Assembly (NCBI RefSeq): GCF_015706575.1
Contig: NW_024037069.1
Span: 32,943,315 to 33,007,314 of the forward strand
Source: Patiria miniata
Lineage: Eukaryota > Echinodermata > Asteroidea > Valvatida > Asterinidae
Direction: 5' to 3'
Length of the DNA: 64,000 bases
A model generated the notes under the pieces. It did not search any database. It saw only the letters and a list, made by a program, of their open reading frames with translations, and had not been told where the DNA came from. This document shows, one piece after another, positions 12,501 through 23,100 of this stretch (within the stretch, counting starts at the first letter, position 1; every line of letters starts with the position of its first letter). The translations under genes and the position numbers were made by a program.

Positions 12501-13000
12501 CCAATGCTTGCGCGCGCTTCGCCGAATAACAAAATGAACTACTAATGTGAATTTCCTACGGTGCTTCTTAAGAAGTTTGAAAGGCCTTCTTGCGTTCATT
12601 CCTTCAAAATGACAGCTTGCAAGAAGGAATAATTCACAGGGAGTTTAGTTCCTTAAACAAAATATGTTTTTCAACAATAATTATGCTAGTTACCGGTACT
12701 TTTTGGATAGCTGCAACTGAAGGACTCTAGCTTTAATATATGAAACTACTTTAATTACCGCAGTATTTGTGTGCACTCTCGGAGAGGAAAATGTTATTTT
12801 TACCGGTTTTTTTCACACCGTTTCCTTCTGTTGACCTTTCTTTACAGTTTTTTGATGGCGGGGATATCGACTCTGCTTCTACCCCTCCCACTAATTACTT
12901 CAACCAGGCCATCATGGCGTCCACTGTTCGTATTTATCCTATTAACCACATCAGTAGACGTGTGCTTCGGTTTGAGTTGATTCAATGTCCGATGAATTAA
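6459..13000 (+). CDS. Discoidin (F5/8 type C) domain protein, 5' end not found
   Basis: Four exons join in phase: 6459-6594, 7617-7749, 8273-8450 and 12848-13000. They encode a domain that begins C-Q-R-L-G-L-E-D-G-T-I-P-D, continues through WIEVDLLQTTRVSGVITQG and YLVTEFKVSY, and closes with AIMASTVRIYP...RFELIQC. These are hallmarks of F5/8 type C (discoidin) domains, including the first and last cysteine. Discoidin domains bind membranes or glycans and are usually extracellular. The C-terminal exon exists twice; the proximal copy (9181-9321) is out of frame, so the distal copy is taken as functional. The start codon and signal peptide must lie upstream of 6459 and were not found. The intron between 8450 and 12848 is 4.4 kb if the proximal exon is skipped. 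Confidence 0.65.
7105..7394. repeat. Fold-back element of 16-bp units with telomere-like core
   Basis: The left arm carries about eight 16-bp units near GTCCCATTGGTCCGAA (7125-7265). The right arm (7346-7390) carries the same unit inverted. The outer ends TCTATAGTCCGAAGT and ACTTCGGACTATCGAGA are inverted repeats. Between the arms, 7270-7300 is a degenerate run of TTAGGG. It lies in the intron between the first two discoidin exons. Confidence 0.6.
7617..7749 (+). CDS. Discoidin gene, exon with domain start
   Basis: Begins after TAGCAG and encodes the N-terminal third of the domain (DSCQRLGLEDGTIPDERIRASS, with LARLN further on). The donor is GTAGGT at 7750. Two bases (TG) carry over into the next exon and complete a cysteine codon. 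Confidence 0.75.
7750..8272 (+). other. Intron of the discoidin gene, no feature seen
   Basis: Intron between the 7749 donor and the 8273 acceptor. Open frames on the minus strand here match nothing I recognise. It holds one GCGCCCTCT motif at 7975-7983. Confidence 0.5.
8273..8450 (+). CDS. Discoidin gene, central exon
   Basis: Starts after CATGATAG; phase agrees with the preceding exon. Encodes CWIEVDLLQTTRVSGVITQG and the VTEFKVSY strand. Ends at AAG before GTAGAC, in phase 0. Confidence 0.78.
8493..8894. mobile_element. hAT-type MITE with 8-bp target duplication
   Basis: The element 8501-8886 has terminal inverted repeats CAGGCGCGGTTCTA and TAGAACCGCGCCTG. It is flanked by the perfect direct repeat TGTTATTG (8493-8500 and 8887-8894). 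An 8-bp duplication is characteristic of hAT transposons. The interior has long G and C runs and no coding frame, so it is non-autonomous. It lies in the discoidin gene intron. Confidence 0.85.
9075..9975 (+). repeat. Segmental duplication, copy 1 (terminal discoidin exon and 3' flank)
   Basis: Matches 12745-14200 in order: intron tail, acceptor, exon, 3' flank and a tRNA-like tail (GGTATTCCGGAGGTCGCAAG near 9547). Similarity continues past 9750 to about 9970. This copy lacks the MITE that interrupts copy 2 at 13443-13980. Confidence 0.7.
9181..9321 (+). pseudogene. Frameshifted proximal copy of the discoidin terminal exon
   Basis: Follows a good acceptor (TTTCTTTACAG) in phase 0. It encodes LFDGGDIDSPSTPHTNYFNQ through VRIYP, matching the distal copy. 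It then carries 8 more bases than the 12848 copy, which shifts the frame. The conserved ending RFELIQCPM is still open in the neighbouring frame, but the read frame ends at TGA 9319-9321 as ...AVDVRYGLS. Inclusion would lose the closing cysteine. A single sequencing error is the main alternative to decay. Confidence 0.6.
9976..11714. other. Intron or intergenic DNA, no gene recognised
   Basis: Lies between the two copies of the discoidin terminal exon. AT-rich with short, unsupported frames. The phrase GTGGGGTCCGAGGCCCGCTT near 11054 resembles one near 17378 (GTGTGGGGTTTGGGGCCCGC), suggesting fragments of one dispersed repeat. Confidence 0.4.
11715..11855. repeat. Short fold-back element
   Basis: The left arm (11717-11765) reads GACGTCACGCTTTGTTTACA then TGTGCACTTTCCTAT. 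The right arm (11811-11854) is its inverted copy, ending CATAACGTCATTACGTC. About 45 unpaired bases separate the arms. The left arm contains a full CRE-type site, TGACGTCA. Confidence 0.65.
12465..12736. mobile_element. MITE family B, truncated copy
   Basis: The right part of the family seen whole at 13443-13980 and 20349-20865. It shares GATCCGACGAA, the CGCGCGCTTCG motif, the AAGAAGGAATAATTC stretch and the terminal TCTAGCTTTAA ending at 12736. The left end is missing or too diverged to place. It abuts the left edge of duplication copy 2. Confidence 0.6.
12848..13000 (+). CDS. Discoidin gene, intact terminal exon (distal copy)
   Basis: Acceptor TTTCTTTACAG at 12837-12847, phase 0. Encodes FFDGGDIDSASTPPTNYFNQ, then AIMASTVRIYP and RFELIQCPMN, followed by TAA at 12998-13000. 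The frame is intact to the closing cysteine of the domain. Confidence 0.72.
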   Translation, partial: FFDGGDIDSASTPPTNYFNQAIMASTVRIYPINHISRRVLRFELIQCPMN

Positions 13001-13442
13001 TTCCATATTGATTGGTCTTCAGTATTGAAATCATTCTTAGTACACTCGTTTTTGTTTTCGGGAAAAATTGCTATACGGAACATTTATCTTAGCATGTCCT
13101 TGTTTTTGAAGTAAATGGGAGAAATAAAAGCGATTCCCACTGGTAGCCTTGAACAAAAATATTGAAATAACGTTGAACCGCCAACATGGGACAGGAAATC
13201 CAGTTTGCAGAGCACCAGTACGGTATTCCGGCGGTCGCAGGTTCAAACCCCGCTCCAGTCTGTTTCCTTGTCTACGTTTCTACTTAAATTTTATATATGC
13301 ACCTGTAATTACCTTTTGTGGTTTATTCGAACGTTACGAATTACAGCGCAAAGTAGTTTTGCTTTTGAATCGAAAAGCTAGAGAAAACAGATAGAGTTTG
13401 GTACTCCTTGTTCATATTGGCGTGTAACTACTGATAATTGTG

Positions 13443-13980
13443 TTAAAGGTACAGTCCAGTTGTAATTTGTGCAGGTTGGTCGTCAGAAGCAGCAAACGTA
13501 CTTCAAAATCTAAAGAATGGTGTCGAACAACTAACCCGATGAACTTTCAGCTCAGTGATTGCTGTATATTCCGAGAAAAAAAAATTATAGGATTTCGATT
13601 TCAAATCAAAAGTTGCTGAGTCACGCTTTGAATTGGGCCTGAATTCAGCGTCCGAGACACGTTCTCACTGAGCCGATTGCAGCTACGCGATGTCGCGCAC
13701 TGATCCGACGAATTTAGCAACCAAGCGCGTGTATGTACGTCGTGTCAACGCTTGCGCGCGCTTCGTCGAATAAAAAACGAACTACTAATGGAGATTTCCA
13801 ACGATGCGTCTTTAGACGCATCTTTGGAAAGGCCTTCTTTCATTGATTTCTTCAAAATGAAAGAAGAATTTCTCAGGGAGTCTTGATCTAGTCCCCTTAC
13901 ATTTAAACCAAGTATGTTTTTCAACAATAATTACGTCAGTTACTTTTTGGATAGCCGCCAATGATGGACTGTAGCTTTAA
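13443..13980. mobile_element. MITE family B, full-length copy inside the duplication
   Basis: Bounded by TTAA on both sides (13443-13446, 13977-13980), with inverted termini TTAAAGGTACAGTCC and GGACTGTAGCTTTAA. Similar to 20349-20865 over its length. No coding frame. Copy 1 of the surrounding duplication has no insertion at the matching place (about 9766-9780). Confidence 0.75.
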
Positions 13981-14199
13981 CATCTCAGCGATTTGGTGGT
14001 TTTTATTGTTAACCAAATGGTTGTTTCTTAAAGTTTAACATTAACAGTTCCTTTAATCAAGTTGTACAGAGACGCCGTAGACATAGTTACGATGATTTGA
14101 AGTTCAAATCTTCATCGAAGGATCATATATAATGTAGGATTTTAAGTATTATTATGTTTCACATTACGAACACCATCTACTCACGACCCACACGGTACC

Positions 14200-15054
14200 T
14201 CAGCAAACCAGCACGCAAAACATGTCATATTTGATATAAACTTTAAGACATTATTAATTGTGTTGCACTTATTCTTAAGTGACTCTCGATTAAAAAAAAA
14301 ACCTTTAAGCCACAAAATGAACAGTTAGAAACAGGAACAACAAAATTGACGAGTCATGAATTTAAAAGATGACTCTCTAAATTCTAAAGAGTGAAAATTT
14401 ACTCCATTCGAGTGAAGATTCACTCCCACAGTCGGAAACTTGGAACTAGACGTTTTAGAGTGAAATTTCTTCAATCGTAAAGATCGAGGTTTCACTCGAA
14501 CTTCCAATGTTTTGGTTTTCGTTTCAAACTTATGAGTAATAGGTGGTACATCGTGCACTGAGTCTGTACGCATATGGAGGGAGGATAGATTCGGAATAGG
14601 TGGTGAGGCGTGATTGTACTGATCGCACGAGCCTATCTGATCTGGGTACGAATGGAACGGATAGTATGTTCTCTTTCGGGGAATTCAAGACATTTATTTG
14701 ACTGAAAACTATAAGTGCCGGTAAAATTGTATGTGGTCGACGATTCTTGACTCCGTCCAATCTGGAAACTGTATTAGTTCGGCCCGCGTGGCTGGCCGGC
14801 GTACGATTTGGGGAACGTCGGGTTCGCGTACGCGTTGACCCGTCGTGACGTCGAAAGAGGGCGCTATTCAGCATATTTCCGGTATAGGTTGCAGGGAAAC
14901 GAACGCTTCTGGAGTTCTGACTGTTCTAAGGATTGCGCATTTTCCGTAGGCCTATACTAGGAGGCCTATTATTTTCTGAGGCCTATTGATGAAACTCGTC
15001 TTCTGTGTCAGACTATAGATACTCCTGAAAATATTTAAAAGGTAGGGTTTACGG
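14200..15054. other. Intergenic DNA, no gene recognised
   Basis: CpG richness rises at 14740-14900 around an AGAGGGCGC motif (14856-14864). A 114-codon minus-strand frame (14874-14530) has no recognisable domain. Several AGGCCTAT motifs occur at 14948-14990. Confidence 0.4.
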
Positions 15055-15720
15055 AAAGAATTTTCAACCTGACGCTACTTCGGCGGTTTTCATGGTCAAC
15101 ATGGTTGTGTACAAAAGCTAACCTAAACTACTAAACTACTACTACTAGGCCTAGGCCTAGGCCTAAGCCTATATGGAGAGTCAATCAAATTTCAATCTCC
15201 TAACAAAATTAGAAATGCTTCTCAGTCCCAGATTCATGTCTTATCGTCATTTTTTGCAATGACTGACCTTCATTGGGATGAAGGAAAAAAGCAGCATCAG
15301 GTTGCAACATTCATTCCGGGTTGAATTGTGAAAGTCATTGAAGTGGGTAGGTACCGGTAAACTCCAGATTAAAAAGCTTGATGAATTTTCACAGGGCCTA
15401 CTTCTACTTCTACTAAAGTTCTAGAATTTAGAGGCATCTCTCGTTAGCTAGCGAGAGGTGCCTTCTAATTTCTATTCTAGGAAAGAATGTTTCAACCTGA
15501 TGCCACTTTTTTCTTGATATATCATCTCAACAGATCAATATTTATTATTGGTCAGTCATTGCAAAAATGATGATGAGACATGAATCTGGGACTGAGAAAT
15601 AGGCCTATTTCTAATTTTATTAGGAAATACTTAGAAAATGTTCTCGTCTCTCCATATAGACATTGTACACAACCGCTGAAGTAGCTTCAGGTTGCAACAT
15701 TCTTTTCCTATTTTAATTCT
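15055..15720. repeat. Large imperfect fold-back repeat
   Basis: The left arm (about 15055-15345) and right arm (about 15480-15720) are inverted copies. For example, CAGTCCCAGATTCATGTCTT (15224) is inverted at 15576-15595, and TTGCAATGACTGACC pairs with GGTCAGTCATTGCAA. The ends read TTTTCAACCTGACGCTACTT and GAAGTAGCTTCAGGTTGCAA. No coding frame. Confidence 0.65.
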
Positions 15721-15994
15721 AGAACTAAGAAACATTTCACTAACTCTGAAATTTGAGGTAAAATGCTTGCTGTAGCAAGGCACTGCAGATTGCAGGCGAA
15801 CAATCAAAATGTGCAACGTAAGGGGCCGCGCAATATTAATATTATTTTAGGGGACATCAACAATATATAATAATAAACGTAGCATACATGTATCACTACA
15901 CTATCACTAGGGCGGGCCTACTTTACTTAAACAGGTCAACTCGTAACGTACACAAGCAAACTTGCACGCATGTAGGCCTATAATAAGCGTTTGA

Positions 15995-16526
15995 TTAAAG
16001 GGAATGTACATCATTGGCTTTTGCTGTAATTCTCAGAAATGAACTACATGAGGGGTTAGTATAGTAGATCAAATATTGTTACACTGACATGTTTGAAGTT
16101 TTGTGTTCAAAAATGCTTGAAAAACCAAGAAAAACAAAACTGTTTAAGTAGTCTGGCTCCCTGACTCCACTAAAGATAAAATGGATCAATTTATAGATGT
16201 CGGAAAATTGTAAGAAAAGGGAACCAGTCTAGCTGGCCTGCACCCGTTCATGAACATGTAACCAATAGCAAACAACATTTGGACTGAAAACAATTGTAAA
16301 TTTGGAGCAGTAGTTGAAAAATAGTTAGGTTTTTCCAACAGTGGTCGGCCGACCACCGTTGGAAATGTATACAAAAATACCGTTTTCTTGAAAATGACTC
16401 GACACCAGGTGCCATAATGTTACAGGATGCTTCAGACTGTCATTGACCAACATCCTAGTAAGGTATTTCGTTAAAACTTGGTAGTTTTATTTTTCGATGT
16501 TTGCAAATGTTGTATTTTCCCTTTAA
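15995..16526. mobile_element. MITE family A, copy 1
   Basis: Bounded by TTAA. Inverted ends TTAAAGGGAATGTACA and TGTATTTTCCCTTTAA. Contains the family palindrome GGTCGGCCGACC (about 16343) and the shared phrase GATGTTTGCAAATGTTGTA. Noncoding. Confidence 0.75.
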
Positions 16527-17048
16527 ATACTAGAAGTCAGACACTCTATCATAAAAATAAAGATGTCCAACAGTCCAATCGCTTGCAAAATAAGGTACCA
16601 TTACTTAGATATGGTACACCTACATGATATACTATAGTGTGCAGGGCGGCAGAGTGCAACAGGCTAGAGATTTTAAAAGTAGGTTTTGGGACGCTGATAC
16701 TAGAATTAAAGTAACTTAGTTAAGGCATGTAGTGCCAAAAAATAAAACAAACAAAAACGTGATTTGTGGGGTCCAATTATTAACGTACCCCTACAAACAG
16801 TGCTGTAAATGGTTCTCTTTTAAAATTTGTCTAGTTGTAACTGTCGCTACATTGGCGACAGTAATTGTAAGACAAATGTTAAAAACAAAAGACAGCCATT
16901 TACACAGCCCTGTTTGTAGGGCTGGGGTCCAATTTAACTTGGAATACCTGTACAAATGTATTTTAGATTTTACTGGCAAAGATTTTACATGAAATTTTAA
17001 TTTTTGTTGGTTTTTTAAACTCTTTTTAACGGTAAGCCCCAGTGAAGG

Positions 17049-17146
17049 ATGAATGTGACAGTTCTTGGACGGATCCGGCCGTCAACAGCTGCAGGCAATG
17101 AGAGTTCCGCATCGTACTCCAACAGCAATGGACAAACATCGCTCAG
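17049..17146 (+). CDS. CCDC78: CCDC78 exon 1
   Basis: ATG at 17049-17051; encodes MNVTVLGRIRPSTAAGNESS, the first motor strand with the RIRP motif. The donor CAG|GTAGAC is weak, but the two leftover bases match the phase of the 17726 acceptor exactly. Confidence 0.72.
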
Positions 17147-20100
17147 GTAGACTGAAACCCATTTCATACTGGAGTAACAGAAGTGTATCTAACCTAATAA
17201 AACACCTGTTAATTACAAGACGGACCCAATGATGACACGAACCCCCTCCCCTCCCCCCACTTGTCTCCCCTCCCCCCACTTCTCCCACCATGGTTGATTT
17301 GCAAGGGCCTTCATTGCTTTTCAAAAGTGGGGGGGGGGGACATTTGTTGATCGAACTATTGTGAGGACGAAGCCCTAACGGTGTGGGGTTTGGGGCCCGC
17401 TTAAGGGCCTCTAAAAATTTTGGAATCTAGACGCTCTGTGGTGCGATCTGAGGCAATTTTGACAAATTTAAGCAATTTTTTTGAGCAAAAGATCGTAATT
17501 TAAGCATCATTTTTGAGTTTGGAGTCATCAAATCAGCTAATCTGAGCTTTAGAATCGTTTGTTTTTGTAATCTATTTAAGGAATAAAAACACAAATATGG
17601 ATGCACAATATTAAAACAAAACTTGTTGGAGTTTCAGCTCAGTGGGTGGCACAATTTTCCTCAAACACCGAAAATTCACAAATATCTTCTTCGTGTGGAA
17701 TCGGTAAAATTTATGTAAATCTCAGTTCCTCAACAATAATGTACATGAAGTCGTCCAAAATCCAAGCTCTGGAATCTTTCAGCTTTCAGACCCTGTACAA
17801 ACAAGGAGACACCAACAGGGTTATTTACAGCGACGCGATCCTCTCCATGGTCAACCTCTTGGGGGCGGGCTTCAACTGTAGCGTGCTGTGCTTTGGCGAG
17901 GCCCGTTCGGGCAAGAGCTATACGTTGGCTGGGGAGGGAACCGGCCAACCTGGCATAATTCAGATGGTACTGAAGGATCTGTTTAAGGACGTGGACCGGT
18001 TAAATGAAAATGGTAAGTCCATGTATTTCTAACAGTTCGTAAGTCGATCACAAGTCCATCACAAGTCCATCACAAGTCTATCACAAGTCAATCACAACTC
18101 CATCACAAGTCAATCACAACTCCATCACAAGTCCATCACAAGTCAAATCACAAATCAAATTACAAGTCCATCACAAATCCAATGACAAGTCAATCACAAG
18201 TCAAATCACAAGTCAATCACAAGTCAAATCACAAGTCCATCACATGTCCATCACAAGTCCATCACAAGTCAAATCACAAGTCAAATCACAAGTCCATCAC
18301 AAGTTACTAGTCACAAGTCCATCACAAGTCAAATCACAAGTCCGTCTCAACTCATATCATCTCCTTTCATAATGCTGTGGAGAAGTCACATCACAAGATC
18401 AGTGAAGATCGATCACAAATCCATCACAAGTCAAATCGCAAGCCCATCTGCTGCTTACATTTAGGGCATCTGTACAAGTTTGCAAGCCATTGCCATGTAT
18501 TTCAGATGTGAGCATAAATGTTCCCTTTTGTCGAATATCTAACAAAATAAACATCGCTCATATTGTTTAGGGCCGTCCGCCTATGTGAAGATTGGCATGT
18601 ACGAGTTGTACAATGAGATCATACGAGATTTGCTGAGTTTTGATCAACAAGGTGCTGTCTGTGAGCTTGGCGTCAACGCTCAGGAGGGTGTTTACGTCAA
18701 GGTAAGCAAGCTGTTTTTCATTCAGTTTTTCTTTTACTTACCCTGAGTAGTGGAAAGGGCAGATTCGATTGGCTTGAGGCCCGGACCCAGACTGAAGGCC
18801 CGGACCCAGACTGGAGTCGATCTTGAGTTGCAATTACAGTGAGTTAGACTCATCTCCAGTCACATCGAATCGAAGAAAAAGACTTGGACTCTTTCACTTT
18901 TCATTAACCCTAACCGAACTCAACCCATCAAAGTTCAACAGCAGGTTTTGTTTAAATCTGTTGGGATAGGTACAGTACCCCTTAACTGATGGTCTTTTAC
19001 ACTAGGTTTGGCATACCTCCAGAAACTAAGTCCAACAGTGTGTGTGTACGATTTCCCACGTGGGTGTTGGAATTTGCCTGAATGGGTATGGTTCCTAGTA
19101 AATTAGGCTGGGGAGTTAGGGTCAAAGACTTTGAATTGACATTTAGGACTCGTGACGTGCGAGTCACATCAAATTGTACTTTATTTTCTAAAATATTCTG
19201 ACAAAATTTCAAGTTGATAGGAAAAAATAATGATTATTTGGCACTCAGCAAAGAAATAGGACAATGTAAGAAATTGGTGTCAAAACTATTGCAAGACATC
19301 AGTCTACTAACTCAAAAAAGCTTGGCGGTGATGTGATAATGGAGAAAATATGCATTTTCAGGTTTAAAGAATGACTGTGTCGCATTTTCCGTCAAGCCTG
19401 AGTCTGAGTTCTTTGTTGATCACGATGCGACACTGTTCACCGCGACTCAAATCCCAGTCCGACGAAACTATTCCAGGGATAAACGCGACAATACCGTCAT
19501 ATTTTTCCAACAGAATCTAACGGAGGTTGCTGTGACAAGTGCTGAAGATGCCATATCTGCATTTCGTAGCGGTTGGCTGGCACAGAACTCCCAGAATACG
19601 GACTACGGAGAAGCTGGCAGTAGAACGACAGTGGTGACTAGAATCCATCTTACACAAGTATGTAGATAACTCTCCTCCCTCTCACTAGCATACATCTACC
19701 ATTTCACTTTTTGCCTCAAGGCTATATATTATAATATTAAATTCATTTGCTGATTTCAGCCATGTCACCACAAGGATGAATTTTCAGTTCGGGCGATTCA
19801 CAATGCAGTGCGCCACTAAGAATTTGCTAAGGAGAGTTCATTTTTACCAGTGCATTGTGGGAGATGATCGACAAATTCACAGCGCAGGACATTTGAAAAT
19901 TGTTAGTTTTTGAGGTCAGTACTTTCGTAAGCGTATATGAATCGAGTATAATTGCCCTTTTCTTTTCATTGTATCCATATGGTGTTTTTGTAAGGCGGCT
20001 GAACGCTTTGCCTCAATATATAACAAACTAGCTGAAGTTGTCTACTGACGCGCATTCAAATGGGCTGTGTTTTGTCGACCGTAAACTAGAAATAATGGCT

Positions 20101-23100
20101 CTCCAATGCAAACTCGCGGTGGCACACTACATTGTGAATCCCCAGAATTGGCCAGGTGGGTTTGGGATTCAGATTTTCTGTCTGAAATTCAATTTTTAAT
20201 TTTTTTTGGAGGATTATTGTCATCATTCCCTACACAAGTATTCCTCGGATAAATTGTATCAAAGACAGAGAGAGATTGAGACAGACAAATGTACCCATGC
20301 AGTGCCCACCTGAAGATCCTACTGGTCTGTCACATTCATTGAAAAGGGTTAAAGCTATAGTCCATCATTTGCAGCCATCCGAAAAGTAACTGGCATAATT
20401 ATTGTTGAAAAACAAACTTGGTTGAAAGATAGTAAGGGAACTAAACTCCCTGTGAAATTATTCTTTCTGGGAAGCTGTCATTTTGAAGGAATCAACGAAA
20501 GAAGGCATTTCCAACGGTGATTCTTAAGAAGCACCGTAGATAAATTTAAATAAGTAGTTCGTTTTGTTATTCAGCGCAGCGCGCACAAGTATTGGAACGA
20601 CGCACACGCGTGCGCGGGTTGTAATTCGTCGGATCAGTGCGCGACGTCGCGTATAGCTGCAATTCAAAACAATTCAAAACATGATTCAGTAACTTTTGAT
20701 TTGAAATTGAGATCTTAGAATGCTGTTTTTCTCGGAATGTACAGCTGAAGCTTAGCTGAAACTTAATCAGGTTAGTTGCTCAGTATCCTTCATTAGATTT
20801 TGAACTCTTTTGTTGCTTCAAACGAACAAAATGCACAAATTACAAATGATGGACTGTAGCTTTAAGCCAGTGGGAATACTTTCTGCTTTTTTTGTTGTTG
20901 TTGAATATTTTTCTCCATTTTGTCTTTGCAGGAGAGAGATGAGTACAGCTATCCATACAAGTCTAGCTTCACCTTTGTGGATCTCCCTGGAGCAGAGAAG
21001 CTTGCTGCTGATCCCAAAGCTCTGAAGAGAAAGGAAGGAGCCCTGTTGAATAAGTCTATCTTAGCTCTGGGAGATCTGATTGAAGATTTAGCTAGTAAAC
21101 CCGGTGCTGAAAGAATCGTGCCGTATGAGTAAGTTGTATAACTCACAATTTGTGTTGTTGGACCCGCAGGGACAGTCTACTGTCCTACAACTGACTGAGT
21201 CTGACTGACTGATTGCTTGATGGGCTGCCTAACTGACTGACTGACTCCCCGACCAATTGTCCATCCAGCTGTCTGACTGACTCCCCTACTGACTGACAGA
21301 CCAGAGGCGGATTGCAATAACCGGTCTTAAAGCTGTCTATGCGCATTAGACAGTCTAAAAGCTCTGGCTGTCAGTCAGTCTGTAAGTTAGACCATTGCAA
21401 TGACACAGTTTAAGTAGTAAGACCGTCTTAAAATAATTAGCCTGGGTTGGGCTGGCTTAAAACGGTCTATAGTTGGGATTTTTGGAATTCATTGGTGTGT
21501 TGAATTATTCTTTCTCAAAATATTTTTTTTTACAGTTGATGAGTGTTTGATAATTAAATCTTAAAATAGCAGAACACTGCTTGGAGGGAAAATTCTCTGG
21601 GATAGAAGGGATCTTCTGGAAAAATGTAACGACACTGAGTTGTACTGCAAATACAATTTTCTGAAAATAACATTTTGGAATTGACATTTGATTTTGCATG
21701 ATTGAATCACACAAACCTAAAAAAAAAATTGTGCAGTCTCTCCAGTATTTGCCCGTAACCATGGAATGTTTGTTTGTGAATCATTACTCTAAGCGGGCTT
21801 AGTAAAGACCAGCTTATTGCAATGGGCTAAGTTTGGTGTCTTAACCAAGACCGTCTAAGAACAATAGCCGGCTAAAATCGGACTGGTTTAGCCAGCCGAC
21901 TAAGACCGCGTTATTGCAATCCGCCCCAAGTGACTGAATCACTGTCTGAATCACTCACTACCCGATAGGCTGGCAGACTGACTGACTGAGTCACAGATTG
22001 ACTGAGTGAGTTGCTGACTGACATACTGATTGACTGTCTGAATCACTCACTACCCGATAGGCTGGCAGACTGACTGACGGAAACACTGATTGACTGAGTG
22101 AGTTGCTGACTGACATACTGATTGACTGTCTGAATCACTCCCCACCCGATAGGCTGGCAGACTGACTGACGGAAACACTGATTGACTGAGTGAGTTGCTG
22201 ACTGACATACTGATTGACTGTCTGAATCACTCACTCCCCGATAGGCTGGCAGACTGACTGGCTGAGTCACAGATTGACTGAGTGAGTTGCTGACTGACAT
22301 ACTGATTGACTGTCTGAATCACTCACTCCCCGATAGGCTGGCAGACTGACTGACTGAGTCACAGATTGACTGAGTGAGTTGCTGACTGACATACTGATTG
22401 ACTGTCTGAATCACTCACTACCCGATAGGCTGGCAGACTGACTGGCTGAGTCACAGATTGACTGAGTGAGTTGCTGACTGACATACTGATTGACTGTCTG
22501 AATCACTCCCCACCCGATAGGCTGGCAGACTGACTGACGGAAACACTGATTGACTGAGTGAGTTGCTGACTGACATACTGATTGACTGTCTGAATCACTC
22601 ACTACCCGATAGGCTGGCAGACTGACTGACGGAAACACTGATTGACTGAGTGAGTTGCTGACTGACATACTGATTGACTGTCTGAATCACTCACTACCCG
22701 ATAGGCTGGCAGACTGACTGACTGAGTCACAGATTGACTGAGTGAGTTGCTGACTGACATACTGATTGACTGTCTGAATCACTCACTACCCGATAGGCTG
22801 GCAGACTGACTGACTGAGTCACAGATTGACTGAGTGAGTTGCTGACTGACATACTGATTGACTGTCTGAATCACTCACTACCCGATAGGCTGGCAGACTG
22901 ACTGTCTGAGTCACAGATTGACTGAGTGAGTTGCTGACTGACATACTGATTGACTGTCTGAATCACTCACTACCCGATAGGCTGGCAGACTGACTGACGG
23001 AAACACTGATTGACTGAGTGAGTTGCTGACTGACATACTGATTGACTGTCTGAATCACTCACCACCCGATAGGCTGGCAGACTGACTGACTGAATCACTG

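Larger units (their letters stand above)
12745..14200 (+). repeat. Segmental duplication, copy 2
   Basis: Diverged copy of 9075-9975, holding the intact discoidin exon, 3' flank and a tRNA-like tail (GCGGTCGCAGGTTCAAACCC near 13222). It is interrupted by a full-length MITE at 13443-13980, after which similarity to copy 1 resumes to about 14190. Confidence 0.7.

Noticed and set aside
14530-14874. 114-codon minus-strand frame
   Set aside because: Arginine- and serine-rich with no domain, leader or splice support; probably chance in CpG-rich DNA.
17601-17725. Open frame from ATG 17601 as the N-terminus of the motor protein
   Set aside because: It lacks the kinesin first strand; an upstream exon with RIRP joins in phase at 17726 and fits the family better.
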